NCBI RefSeq assembly: GCF_040436345.1
Contig: NC_133219.1
Span: 24,030,709 to 24,094,708 of the forward strand
Direction of reading: 5' to 3'
Length of the DNA: 64,000 bases
From: Pagrus major
Lineage: Eukaryota; Chordata; Actinopteri; Spariformes; Sparidae
The translations under genes were made by a program, and so were the position numbers. The notes beneath the pieces are model-generated. The model had not been told where the DNA came from. It searched no databases and saw only the letters and a list, made by a program, of their open reading frames with translations. This document shows positions 35,806 to 50,622 of the stretch, one piece after another; position 1 is the stretch's first letter, and every line of letters starts with the position of its first letter.

Positions 35806-38800
35806 TCACTCTGTGGCTGGCTTACCCGGCTCTGGCTCCAGCTCCTCTTTCACTCGGACTGGGCTCAGGGCGGAGCGGCGTAGCTGGGTCGAGCTGGAGT
35901 TGGAGCCCAGGGGACTGACGGGGTTGTGACTGGAGCAACATGGGCGACCTTCAAGGGAGGAGGGAGTGAGCGCCCCCGCCTCGTGCTCCCGGCAGAACGA
36001 GCGAGGGCAGAAGTCACAGAGGGACGAGGCCGGGGCGCCACAAACGCTGCAGTCGTGCCACGGACATTCCCAACGCCCTGCAGATCGAGTTAAGAAAGAA
36101 GTGGTTTCAAAGCTGCTATGGGTCTCAAGATAAATCTTAGACCATGTGAGATGATTAACAGGATATGAAAGCACAAAATACAAACAGTACTTCTTCAGAC
36201 ACACACATACTCAAACTCATGGGTCATTACCGTATGGCGGCTTGGTAAGGTTGAGACAGAGCAGGTGGTATGCTTTCGGACAGTCCTTTCGGTCACACAT
36301 CACCAGCTCGCCTCCCTCTCCGCAGCAAAAACAGAAATATTCGTGTGTGTGTTTGCCCTCCAGCCGCAGCTTCCGCTTCTTCGGCTTCAGCTTCGCATTC
36401 CTGGCCTTCTCCTCTTTCTCCATCACCACAGCGCTCTGGAGGAAACATTACAAAAAGATTAAAATGGCATCAACACCCTTTTCAGAAGTTCAAAAACTAG
36501 ATTCAGGACGATGAGGAGAGGTTAATGTCCTCACCGTCGGCTGCACCCCGAGGAAGCCAGAGCAGTTGTCTGATCCACAGTGACAAGTTGTTCTCCTGTT
36601 GCCTACACAGTGCATGTTGTAGTTGAACGTCAGCTCTGTGTCTGCAGGGACAAGATTCACATCAAATGGATCATCAATGTCACTCTCAGTGCACAAAACA
36701 TACATGTAGGAATGTGACAGAATATATGTGAACTCACCAGCCTCGATATCACAGAGAGCAAAGAGCCCGATGCGGACATCTCCGTTAACTGTCCACTTCT
36801 GCGTTTCACAGTTCGGGCTGCAGCTGTGGTTTATAAACCGAGACGAGTTTCCTTTCGGGCCGGCGTCTATCACACGATCCTACAAGAGAGAGATGGACAT
36901 TAAGACACCAAGGTTCAAGAAACACTAGGTGGAGGACTCTACACTGAACAATGTTTCCGTGTCACCGATATTACCTTGGTGAGGGTGAGCATGTAGAAGT
37001 TGGACACGTGATTTTCTTGAGCGCGTTTGATTCGTTGCTGGCATTCCTCCGAGTCTATTACCTCTCCCACATACTCTGTCACAAAGTCACCCTTGAGGAA
37101 ATAAAAACATTACATTTTTACATTGTTATAGGGATCTCACTGACAACCTTATTGAAAATTACACAACTAGTAAGAATGGTCAGAACAGTTATCCGGATCC
37201 ACACCAAAAGTTAATGGGTCTATTCTGGACTAAGTCATCCAGAGGATTGTTCTTGGCACTGTTTGGTATTCCATTTGACATTGAAGGTTGATTCTGATAG
37301 CAAATTTGACTTTTTAAAAGTCCGTTTTGTATATGTTATCACATTGTAGGAGCTGATTAACACAGAAGTTTGATGATCAGGCTATCCATGATTTAGGATT
37401 GGACATTCAGCTCGACACCCACCTTCCGGAGGACTTGGTTGGTCTTGAGGCCCCAACCACGGTCGTCTGTCTTTACCACTTCTGTCTCTGCATACAGCCG
37501 CTTGGAGAAACACTGGTTCTCACAGCCATCTCCTGCAGGACACACCTGAAAACAGCAAAATAGAAGTTCAGGGGGGACATCTCAGATGACTGTCTGACCA
37601 GGTTTACTGTTCAAGAAATGAGCTAGACAGATAACAAAACACAGACCTGTGGGTGACACTCGTACTGCAGCATGCGATTGAGACACTGGGAGTTGAGGCT
37701 GCAAGGATGCTCATCTGATGGTCTACAGTTGCATCGTTGGATTTCTGACAAGTCAGCTACATGCATCTGCACCTTCCCCACTGGTTTGTTGGACTGATAC
37801 AAGGAAACAACCAAAGAATGTATAAAAACACTGATCACAAGAAGAACATTTTGGGGGTATTTGTCTTAAGTGAGATATTAAAAATCACATTACCTTGATG
37901 CATTTGTAGGGTGGAGGTTTGCGAGAGTTGCGTTCCTGCTCTAGAGCCTCCCTGCTCTCCCTCTGTGCCTTAAGCTCCTGGAACCGCCGGGCTGCTTCTT
38001 CCAGAGCTAAAACACACGAACACTATCTCAGAAACTCATCCTTCCTACAGCTTTAAAAGATGAATTCACAATAGACTTGTCTGACAAGTAGGAGGAAACT
38101 TTGTAGGAAGAAATCACCTTTTTTGAAGGTTTTGTTGATGTTGATTTGACCCGTGACAAAGTTCTTGTCGTTCTCCACATAGGGGAAGACGCGGCCCTGG
38201 TTGATCCAGTAGTAGTCATGGGAGCCAAAGAAGAAGACAGGGAAGTCACCGATATCGTGGCGGAGGCTCTGAATGTTGGACGGCACCAAGCGAGGGTTGC
38301 AGATCTCTGCTGGCCACCACCTGCAAGCGGATGGCACAGGGACATTGTTTAATGAAAAGAAGAAAGAGTGTGGTAAAAATAAATGATAAAACATGTACTG
38401 TTAAGTTATTAAGGCCTGAGGGTAGTGTCACACCTGCACCAAACTATTGAAACATTGCTTCTCATTCTCTCTTTTGTATGAATGATCATTTTTAAGAATT
38501 GGTTTCAGTCAACAGAAAATTGTTCCACAAGCTTGTGTGTAATTATGTTTGCGTAACTCTGACCTATAAAGATCAACATGTTTCAATCGAAATGCTGTTT
38601 ATTGTCACATAAAAACATTTCCTAAATACAGGGGCATTATTTTTGACCCCTACCATGCCAGCAGACTACAAACTGCGGCATAAATATTAAAGGGGCTCAC
38701 AGTCAGTGAGAGACAGGAAATCACCACTGCTGTGCTCAGCTCAATGTTTCCTGAATACCTGCATCTATAATGTCACACACTGTGTGTGAGGTGCAAAGCA

Positions 38801-41800
38801 GATTTGTTGCTCTGGACTTAAAGGATGGGACTGATGATATTCTATTTTTTTGTGAATGTTAACAAAATTCCAAAACCAACAATACACTCATAGACTTGAC
38901 ATTAGATGTATGAAGACCATCTTTAAAAAATGGGTCACAAATATGTAGTTTCACTTTTTAAAAGAGGCAAATCATTTCTTTTAACAGCCGGGCACCATCG
39001 CTTTTAGCAAAATGATTCAAATAGGTGTAAATAGAGCATTTGCTGGATACTATTTTGAGCTGTAGATTTATATTTGGTGCTCTAGTGTAGGGGTACTCAA
39101 CTTTTTGTAACTAAAAGTTATTCTGAAGACCACCTTCCCAAATTAATGAGGGAAAAAAACCCATAGTGTGACAAAAAATGAGAAAAAATAAACTGGGCTG
39201 TGACAGGATTTCACCACCACTGCTTGCCATTATGAATGCAAATTGAATGTGTTTCCTCATCACATGCTTTGGGGCTTTCACTGGCACAGGGTTGTCTACC
39301 ACATCGCTTTTTCATTTCAAAGACTGAGGAACAATAGCTAGCTGACAGCTACACATCACATTTGTCTGTACCTGATGGTGTATTTTTTAAATTTGACATC
39401 CACCAGGGAAACTGTTTTCACTTGTGTCCATTACTTGGTTTGTCAGCAGGATTACACAAAAACTATTCAATGGATTTCCACAAAATTTGGACGGAGGATG
39501 GGTCTCAGCCAAGAAAACACACCATTAACTTTTGGTTCAGATCCCGATATTGGGACAGATCCAATTGAGATTTTTTTCTCATATGAAAATATCTAGCTTT
39601 GTTAACTCTTAAAAAAAATATATAATAATTTTTTTTTTAAACTTACTATTTGGCAGTACCACTAACTCTACAACTCTAACTCTACTACCACTAGATGGCA
39701 CTCTGAGCCATTCCAGCTTTCTAGTGAGTATTGGCAGCAGCAGGATGGTGCACAGTATGTGGGATTGAGCCAAAATAATCTACAGTGCCCATGTTCATTA
39801 TGGTACAAGAACATGTCATCCAGTGCATCACTGTGGCTAAATGATATGTTTTCAATAGTTCTTGGACAACACTGGAGCTCTTTAGCACAGAGGACTGAGC
39901 AAAATTTGTCTATACGGGAAACCACTTGTCAGATTCATTCATTCATTAAAGCATTCATTGTTGGTTTTGGTCATTTCATTGCATTTTCTGATCATAAAAA
40001 ATACAGAACATCACCAGACTTACCCTTTAAATGCAACCGTACCATAAACTAAAAGTAACTCAAGCCTCAGCAATCTATAATCAGTGCTCTCTGCGTACCT
40101 GTAGTTGCCCAGTTTGACCCAGACAATTTGTTTGTAGTGAGGTTTCTTCCCTGCCCTGCAATCACTGCAGGACCACGCCCCCTCCGGCATCTCCATCTCC
40201 AGACACTCCGGGTGGAAGGAAGCCGGGCATGAGTCGCAGCACAGCAACTTGCCTCCTACATTTGTATGGATATATGTGTGTGTGTGTATGTGTGTGTGAG
40301 TGTGTGTGCATGCGTTGTGGGAAATTGGTATGCAAAGAGAGGAGGAGTGTATGATTAGGTGATGCACCTTAAAACCTGGACAAACTCTGAATCTCATTTG
40401 CAGACAAGCCTAAAAAGAAACAAAAATACTACAAAGCCTATGAATAAAGAACCAAGTCAGGGTTTACAAAAATCTAGTGTGATATGGAAACGGTGTCCTT
40501 GTCGGGAGAACAACTCCCATAATAACATCTGGTCATTATTTTAAAATTAAAACTAAGTCCAGGAGCTTTTTGCTTGAGTGAAGGCTCCTGTGACAGTCAT
40601 GCTGTGTGACAAAGATTGAGATGGTTGGACACCCCTGCAATGGGTTCTCAGGTCAGTTACAACTACAATCGTGGGAGTAACAGCGTGTCTGGCAATCAGA
40701 TTCAGAGCAGTGTACCAAGACCAGTCTATGGGAAATACATGCGGCAGCACAGAAATAAAATCAGCCAGCAAGTTAACAGTTAATCAGGGTTATACTTGAA
40801 TAGATTATTGGCAAAAAGCAGGCATGCAGTCCTGCCAGTAAAGCAAACTTTACCCATCACACATATCACATCCTGCACAGACCAACTTGCATGGAATCAT
40901 ATAGTATGTTTGCTATATTTCAATTTGCAAAATGATTTTCTTTAAAAAAAAGTAATTTCACTATTCTTGCACTTGGAAACTCTTAATTGTACTCAAATCT
41001 GGTCCTGATTGGGATTATATTCCATCCAAGGCAGGTCAAAGCTCCAGAAAATGAGGTGAGCCAAAATTTAATTTTATCTGAAAATTTCAGTCAAAAAATA
41101 AAACTTGGTTGCAGTCAGCGTAAAAGGGGTGAGGCTGGACAAGGCCTTTCAAATCAACAACAAGCCCAGAGTGCTGAAGCAGAGAAGCAGTGCGCCTCCA
41201 GCAGTGATAAGCTCCACAAACCACAGAAAGAACCTGAACTAATCCAGAGCATCCTGCATCAGGGCATCATACAGGGGAGGTTTGATGACCAATTATATTT
41301 TCCCTGCAGAGAAATTTTATTCTTTGAAAATTGAAATAACAACTTTAATGCAGAGATATATACTCAGATTGACTGTTCATGCGCAGCACGAACCAATCAC
41401 ACAGCGGGCCTCGTGCAAAAAACACAAATACTAAAAGTTATTTCAGAGAACTCTTCTTGAGCCGTCCAGATCTGTTAGTCATATACTGATAATCTGTCTT
41501 TCTCCACATGGAAGAAATAACGCTTTTTAGACTTTCAGAATTAGAATGCCTTCAACTAAATTAAATTATGAAGCTGAAATAAAATAAAACAAAAAACTAG
41601 ATAAATACAAATTACTGCAATAGACCAAATCATTATAGCTTGCCAATTTACTGAAGTTTTTATTGGCATATTTTAGAAAATCCTCCATTGACTGCCTCTC
41701 ATCTTAAAAGGGACAGGTCACCCCAAAATAAAAAAATATATACATATACATAGTTTGCCCCTTACCTGTAGTGCTATTTATCCATCTAAAATGTTTGGTG

Positions 41801-44800
41801 TGAGTTGTTTTCATTAAGAGTGTCATGATTTCTGGAAAAAGACATTGCCATTGAGCTTTGAAAATGTATTTTGGTGCTTTAAGTCAAATGCCATCTAGTT
41901 CCATTATATTTCAGGGAGGACAGACATCTCTATGGTCTCCAAAACTTGGCAACTAACACCAAAACGATCTAGATGGAAAAATAACACTACAGCTAAAAGG
42001 GGAAATACATATTTTTGATTTTGGGGTGAACAGGTGCATTAAGTCATTTGTCAATTTGAAAAATATTTTAATGTCGAACTATTCACTCTTTGAACATGGA
42101 GGTTCAGTCTTGACTTTGGGGGCACATACTGTGATAAAAACTCTAAACTCAAGTCTTACTTCCAATGCCATGTCACATTCAACACCAACAGAGGCAGGAC
42201 CACTTGACCACTTGTTGTCACATGACCCATGTCCTGTACTTGGGTCATGTGACGACTCCTGGGCAAGTTCCAAATGCTGAAGAAGGCCATGGCTGGGATA
42301 TAGCTAAGTAAGTGAACTTTGAGTTTAGAGGTTTTTTTTACCCCAACATTCGTTATTTGTTTCTGTCTCAGTACATCACTGCTCTGATGAAATGTTGCTG
42401 GAAGCTGTATAAATATTTTATCATTTCAAGTCCAGGTTCTCCAGCACCAGCACTGACACACCTAGATTTCTGACAGCTTCTCTTTTTATTTTTGAATGAA
42501 AGTTGCCCACAAATGAAGCAGAGCAGATGGCCATTTATAGCAATTTAGGGACGTCAATTATGCTAATGATAATTCAGTGTACAGGTGACATTCACGAGCA
42601 ACAGGCCTTTTTCACAGCAGACATTTTAGCTTGTCGTAGTAGGAAAATACAGCCATTACTAATACCATTATTGATGGCTCTGTTCTGTTCAGGTGTCCCA
42701 GTGAACTATGACAGTGTGACCGTGAGCCAGCATGCACAATACAAGGACCCTGAAACTGAAGAAGCCATCTTCAATTAACTTATTTACACCTGTGATTTTC
42801 CTACTGTGACATGTCAAAATGCCTGTTAAAAAGGCAAATTACAACAAGTTTAGTTCGGTAAATCTGACTCCTCAAACAGGGAGAGGTTTGAGATAAGAAT
42901 ACAAAATTGTTCTTGCATGAGGCCCACTGTAATCTGTTAATGTGTTAGGGAACTTGGCTGAGGTTACTTTGCACCACTCTGCATTAAAATTAACTGGAAC
43001 CAGTTAATTCATTTGCACCTCAAGGCTTAGAAATGAAAGATGCGTACAAAAAGGGTAAACTAAATCAGAACAGGAGCAGGCACATCACAAACACAGACCA
43101 GTGGGACAAAGGAGAAAGAGAAAAACTGTGCAGTTACCTTTCCCAACATTCTTTTTGGTAGCTGACGAAGGAGAGGGAATCATAGGTAATTTCAACTCAG
43201 CACGATTTGACTCAGTCAGAAGGTAGTGGGACTTATAGGCATATGAACTTAATATGGTGTCAGTAAGGTCTTGCACTAACAGCCCTACACAAGACACACA
43301 GGAAGAGACGGGGGTGAGCCGCAGTCAAACTCGAAAAATTACCCAAAAATTCACAAAAAGAAGAGAAAGAACAAACACACTCAGAACTCTCGCACACACA
43401 CGCACACACAGAAGAAACAAGTAAAACAAGGTTTGTCCCGACAGAAAGAGGCGAAACAGTGCACTCAACTTGTTTAACAGGCAAAACAACGGATCTACAC
43501 TGGTTCAATGTCACAAAATAAATCCTGTGTCCAGGTGAGTAGGATTCTTTTAAGTGGAGTGCAGTGTAACAGCCTGGATCAACCATAGTATTAGTATCAT
43601 GATGGAAAACAAACATTACATTTCACAGCTCTGCTATTCATGAACAACAATGCCAAACATGAAACATGTAATATTAAAAGATAAAACACTTTATATTAGG
43701 GGACACATATTAACCGTTAACTAATTTCTTACTAGCATGCGCATTAGTTGCAGAATGGCTATTTATTAGTCGTTATAAGTCACTAATGACCATATTCTAC
43801 AAGTGCTAGGTCATTGAGTAATTGTTTTTGCCCAATAATTGAAACTGCTCAAGTCAAAAATAAATAGACAAATAAATAAATAAATGGCTAAATACATAAA
43901 TTAATATATCATTAAATGCACCAAACATAATATTAAAGATTAATGTAGAATTAATATAAGGTAAATAAATAAAGAATCGTATCAAGAACAGAAACATCAA
44001 TCTATGTCGCATTTTATATGCCCATATTTATTTTTTTAAATAATATTTTTGATACATTTAATGGCATATTCATTTATTTACTGAGTCATTTATTTGCTTA
44101 TCTTTGATTTTAGAAGTTTCAGTCGTCCATAAATAGCAATCTAATTAATGAATGCGTATTGATTGTAAGTTAGGCAGTTGTTGTACATGAGTTACTGTCT
44201 TGATGCGTTTTCCTCAGTATGGGCCTTATAAAAAGGTGGTAGAATTAATTCTCCCTGAATAAAAATCTATAAATATAGTCTATTTTCATGTATCGAAAAC
44301 CCCAAAATGACAAGTGTTAATGATTTTTCCAAATAAGTCTGAATGAACACTTTCTAATGCTCCTGATTCTAAATTGATGTCTTGCTCTTAACTAAATCAC
44401 CACTATTTTGACACTTATTCTACTAGTGAATTCGCTTATTGAGGGAACAGTCCAAGTAAAGGGCTTAGTAGTTGTAGAATATCATGCAGAATAAGACAAT
44501 CGATCATCAATAAGTGATTTATAATGTCTAATAAAGAGCCTATATGCTACTAATAAGCATGGTAGTAAGCATCTAGTTAATGGTTAATATGTGTTCCCTA
44601 ATATAAAGTGTTAACAAGATAAGATGTCAAAACATAAAATATCTAAACTAAGTTTAGATATTTTATGTTCAGTTCAGTTTTCAGTTTCAGTTTAATTTTG
44701 CAGCAACATGGTTTAACTCCAAAAAAAGACCAAAAACTACAGTCATGGAGGCCGATCAGGTCCTGTTGACTCTCCAATGGGAAATGGAAGTGAGAACAAC

Positions 44801-47800
44801 TGATCTTGCGGTTTGTCACAAGATGGAAATCAGCCAGTGGTATCAAAAATGATCGTGTGTGGCTCTCATCTGTATGCTCCGTCTGTTCAGGGCCACTGAT
44901 GGATCACGGCTGTGAGAGAGGAAGGTTGTTAGTGTGTACAGGTGTGAGAGCTTACCTCTGGCACACAGGAAGCACCAGCCCACATTAATGGGGGAGGTGA
45001 GGAGCCCGTTCCTCTTGGCGCTGCCGTGGCTGCTGCAGATCATGATGTGATGGGTGAGGACGACACTGCCCGCTGCTACACAGCTGTCTCCTGTGTGATA
45101 GGCCACCGGGCAGCGGATACAACGCATCAGACGACCTGGACATGAAGCGGAGGAGAGAAGGAGAAGATTCTTGTGAACTGCTCATGTCATGTAGCTATGA
45201 TGCAGAACAGCACATGCAGAGCTGTGACAGAATGCAGTGTTTTTATAATCATTTAGGTCAGATTCCTTTATGGGTTCCAGCTGTAATTAAGGGAATCACA
45301 TAAAAAATATGAATACTTTGTACTTTTTTTGGCATCTCAGACAATTAAGGGCCAGATGTTCTTGGCAAGACTCTGTGACCAAATATTGTGCAGAAACTGC
45401 AGCACAAAATTACCGACCAGGTAAAGGTGCAATTGTTTTGTCGGTCCTCTCCTTCTCAATCTAATTTCCCTCAAGAAAAAACACACTATGCCTTATTTCT
45501 TCCTCTTGCACTACTCTTTTACAGACCCTTTCCCTCCTCATTATTTGAGCTTTTTTCTGTTGGTCCATAAAATTTGCTTCACAAAAGAACAAGCCTGCTC
45601 AACTCAGAAGTCTTGAGAGTACATTGGGTGTCGGCAGGTTCCTGGCTACCGTTTAATAGTGGTCACACCCACAAATGTCTCAGTAATACAGAGGAAAGCT
45701 GAGGGCTGAAAGGCCTCTATTTCCATCTTCCGCTGTGCATCATTAGTGTTACATACTCATCTGTGAGTGCTGACAACTTCATTCGATATTCAATAAATCT
45801 ATTTTTCACACAATTTCTTCACATTTTGCTGATGTAGCAGTGGCTCATTATCGCATAGCTTCTACTGCAGACTCAAACAGGAAATCAGAGAAGCAGAAGA
45901 ACAAAAACAGAAGTCCTGTTACCTTTACCGGCTCGTTGCAGGTCTCGCTCCAGGCAGCAGGTAGAGCAGCTGTGCTGGGGGCAGCAGAAGCCTCCACCTG
46001 GACTGCTGGTGGCGCCAGGGAGTTTACTGACACAATCCTCGTGGTAGTAGCAACCACATCCAGATACAGAGCAGCGCGTCACCTCCTGGTCTGCCGTTTT
46101 ACAGCTAAAACAAGGATGATTGCCTAGAAAAAGAGAGTTTGCGGTCATAAAGAGTCGCAACAGAAGTGCCAGTGAAGCTGTATTCTGAGTCGCTCACCAT
46201 TTCTACACTCCAGGCAGGTGAATCTGCCTTCAGGTAGGGACGTCAGACCAAGACATTCCAGATGAAACCGTCTGTTGCAGTCACCTTCACACACCACCAA
46301 GCCCTCTCCATACACCTCACAGATCTACACACAGATGGATAGAACAACATATAACTCAATATCTGTAGGCTTTTAGAAGACAGTGAAACAGAGATGAATC
46401 ATGAGCAGCACTGACCTGGCAGACGGTGTCTCTCTTGCCGGTGCTGCTGTCCTGACGGGACAAGCCAGAGTCCACAGACTGGGTATCTGAAGCATCTGCA
46501 TCTGCTGCTGCTGGACTATCAAGACTCTTCCCGAATAAACCCTGTGAGGAAAAAAAAACAAAGAACAAGCGTGTCAATGTGTTTTGTGCGTAGGAATCAA
46601 ATGTAGCTGGAAGCACAAATTTTTCCACCATTTATGCCTAAAAAAAACAACCTAAATGATAAATCAAACCTGTTGCAGATTCATTTTCTGTCGTGTGTTT
46701 TAGTTGGGATGATGTTATGAGCCAAAAAATTCTGCACGTTGCTGAAATGCATACATAAAACTGCATATAGCTAAAGTTAAGACAATTTTCATTGGTTGTC
46801 TTTGCAAGGAAAGTAGTGAGGAGTGTATTTTGAATTTGTATGTATGTTTTTTAGATATTTTGTGTGCATTTTCCTCTTTATATTCGTGGGTATTTCTGTA
46901 CATGTTTTCGGAGCCTACCTGTGGGTCATTGAGGCCTCTAGAGTCAGAATCAGAGGTGTCTCTGTACTGAGAAGAAGCCATCTCCACATCTGTTGATGCT
47001 CTGCTTCGTTTCTTCAGGGGCTTGCAGGCATCAGAGATCTCACTGGCTCCTACAGGGTCACATAGGGAGAAAATTAAATAGATTCACTTTGTATAAGTAT
47101 AAGGAGTTCCCACTGCAGAGGTTTAAAGGAAGCATGAAAGAAGGATCTCCTACCTTTCTGTGACCCTGTCCTCATTGTGGTCTCAGGAGCCATCTCCGCC
47201 TGTGAGAAGGTTAAACATGGAAGTGCAGGTTTGATTCAGTTACATTTGAGGAAATTTCCCACTAAGGCCATGTTTAAAACCACCGTGACATCACCCATTG
47301 GTTTGTGGACTACTGTTTTGAAGCCTAGAGTTTGACATTAAGGTTATCGCCATCTTGGTTTTTTTGGAAAGGATGGAGCTGGGGAAGATCCTGATGACAC
47401 TGAGGACACGCCGTGGATTCTCAGTCACATCACAATGTAGCCTAGCCTTAAAGTACACTCTGCATTATCGCCTTTTTTAATCTAAATGGAACTATAATTT
47501 ACAAAATAAATATCATGCTGTTTTGAAGATGAGTTGAAACTAGCGATTGAGACCATAAACTCTTTAACAAACGATTTACTGAGGTAGTAAATGGAAAAAC
47601 GTGTATCGGAAACATGGCCAGCTGAAATCGAACTGTGAACATTACAATGGTGCTGTTTTTGGTCTGAACGCAGTATCATCTAGGGAGGACTGATACCTGT
47701 TCCTTTTTGGTTTTCTTCTTAGGGATTGGATCGCTGCCTCTCTCTGACTCAGACCTGCTCCTGACTGATCGCCGCTGCAGTTTCCTCTCCTGAGAACCTG

Positions 47801-50575
47801 AAAACACAGAGAAATATTGAGCTGCATCTCTTACTGACTTCACACGTCAAATATTCATCAAAACAAAACACCCTGCAGGTCTGTGTTTTACCAACCTTGT
47901 GGACTACTGTGGTGTGATCCGGGAGAGGAGGTCTGCTGCATTCCTCCCTCCTCGCTCCTCCGGCTGGCGGGGGAGCCTCTCCTCTCCTCCCCTTCCCCCT
48001 CCCCCTCCTCCTCTCCCTCTCCCTCTCCTTCATCCCCATCTTCCTCTTCCTCCTCAGGACTGGGCTCAGGTTTAGCTCTGCTGTCCTGTTTAAAGCATCA
48101 ACATTTGAAATATTCTTACAGTATATATGTCATGTAAACATTTCTCTGTCTGAGTCACACAAACCTCTGGGGAGCAGTATCCCAGGTCGGGCTGCCTGGC
48201 CTCTCTCTCCACTCTCTCCTCCGTCTCTTCTTCTTTGTCTTTTTTCGGAGATGCAGCTGCTTTCTTCTGCAGGAGAGGCCAATCACACTTTGTGATCTCC
48301 ACATTCAGCCTCTTCATGGTGATGGAGAGAGGCAGCAGCTTCCTGGCGGCTGCTGTTTTCCAGGCCCTGACTGGTGGTGGAGAGTCCTGTCGTGTTCGTG
48401 CTTCGCAACCAGCGTTCTGTTTCGGGGAGCTGGTCTTACGCTGGTCCCCTCTCTGGTTCTTCTCTTCATTTGAGGCCTGGGAGTTTGTGTTGTCTTCTGT
48501 GTTTGAAATACTACATTGTCTGCGTGGCAGCTGCCTCCGTGGCGGCTGCTCTCTGTCCGGTGACTTCACTCCTCCCTCTTCCTTCTTACTGACTGAGCCG
48601 CTGGAGCGCCGGTTTCGTTTCTCAGGTCTGGCAATGGATTTCTTGCAGGGCGGGGGTTCAGTAGGGTCTGGGTCAACGTAGATGAAGGTGTAGTTGTCAA
48701 TTCGCTCCTGCCGCGACATCACAAAGGCGTCCTCGGCGTGACCAACACCCACTTCCCACTGAGAACGCTCTCGCTGAGGAATAGGCTTCAGAAGCTGGAG
48801 AAGAAAACGTCAAAAAGATGCAAAACAACTGATGAACTTTATTCATAAATAGAACCTGTCTGACGGGAGAACCGATACTATCAACATGGGCATATGTGGT
48901 ACTGGCATTCCTGATGATTCATGGATTCAAGTTCATAATGCAAAAAAAGTACATGGGATAATTTAGAAACAGTTTAATCATTACCTCAATTGCTCAGATT
49001 TTCAATTTAAACAGATTTTCATCCAGATTTTATGTCCCCATAGATTAAAAAAACTGCTGTCAGAGGAAGCTGCTTACGAAAATTCAACACCATAATTCTA
49101 CCTAATGTTGTAAAGGTTTCAATTTACTGAATATGAATGACTTCCTATATGAGAAACGGTTGTTTGAAAAAGAGACCTTCAATTTGGCAAATTTAGCATA
49201 CATTTCAAACAAATTAAGTCGATTTTAAACATAAATCTTTGGTTAAAATCATAATACATCACGGTTACAGAAAGTTTAGGATTCTTAGCATCTGGAAAAA
49301 AAACAACCCTCTATGAAGTCTTTATATTGGATCAGTCTGACAATATTTCTATCATACATACTTTGTGTTTCTCTACAGGGTTTGTGGCCTTGCGCAGAGT
49401 CTCAGCCTGAAGGTCATCATACTGTTGCTTTCCCTGGTACATGACTATCCTCTTCTCATGGATCCACGCTCGCTCAGCAACACTACCAAAGAACTGGACG
49501 TGATACTCCCTGTGACCTGCACAAAGACAGAGAAGCATTTTTGTCCTTACAATTTCATACATTTGTGAAAAAAAAAACAGGTTGATTCAGAGTGCTATTA
49601 GTGATGTTTGGTGCACGTGTGCTCATACCTCTGGTGTTGATGCGAGTGTGGACCTTCATCTGTGGGTCAGAGGAGACCATGCAGGGCCACCAGGGGTAGG
49701 TGCCCACCTTGGACCACACCAGATCTCCTATCACAAACTCCTTACAGAAGCCCGTCTCTTGGATCACGGATGGATGGTGGACCTTCGGAACCTAAACATG
49801 AAGATGAGCATATGTGTTTATCACAATCTGCAGTGATCAGTGTGCAAAAACTTAAAACTGCTTAAAAGAGAGAGGCATTGTGCTCTTGCCTTCGGCGTCT
49901 TTGGTTCAGTTTTGATAACGGTCTTCTGAGGCTTCTCTGGCTGCACTGGGGGTGTTTCTATTGGCTGGGGCTCGATATGGATGTCCTCTGTCTGGCCCGT
50001 GGTACCTGCCTGTGTTTGGCTCTGTTCCAGGCTCTGTTCCTGAACCTGCAGCTGCAGCCTCGCACTCTTTTTCCTCTTCTCCTTCTTCCTCTCATGTCTG
50101 CGCTGTATCTGAGTGGCCTCGTTCTTCTGAGACTCCTTCTGAAGAAAATAGAAAAAAGACAGTTAACTTTTTCTTTTTTCTATTAAAGTAACTCAAGTGC
50201 TGTTGAGAAGAAGATTAAAAGCAAACCGAGATGCACAGTGGAACAAGTCCATATGAATTTTATATGGACAGATTAGATGTTTCTATAGAATATGTGTTGT
50301 ATTTTTTCTGTGCTTCAATATACACTTCCTTGGTATTGTATGCAAGATATGCGGTTGTTTATATGTAAAAATGAGGTCCGTTAACAGATTTAATCAACAA
50401 CAATTTTGGTAGCAGATTAATCATTAAAGTAATTTAAAAAAGGAAAAATACCAAAAAATTCTGGTTGGAATAAATTTGTTGTTTTTCTTGTCTCAAACAT
50501 TTCAATGCCGCAAACATTTCAGTATTTTGTTTATGTTCATCACATCCTGAATAAACAGCATCTTTGGAGTGAATA

Positions 50576-50622
<47 letters not shown>

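Noticed and set aside
46416-46541. Possible NSD3 short-isoform terminal exon near the middle of the gene
   Set aside because: The human short form uses an alternative end before the PHD/SET part, but no matching alternative exon could be recognised here without transcript data.
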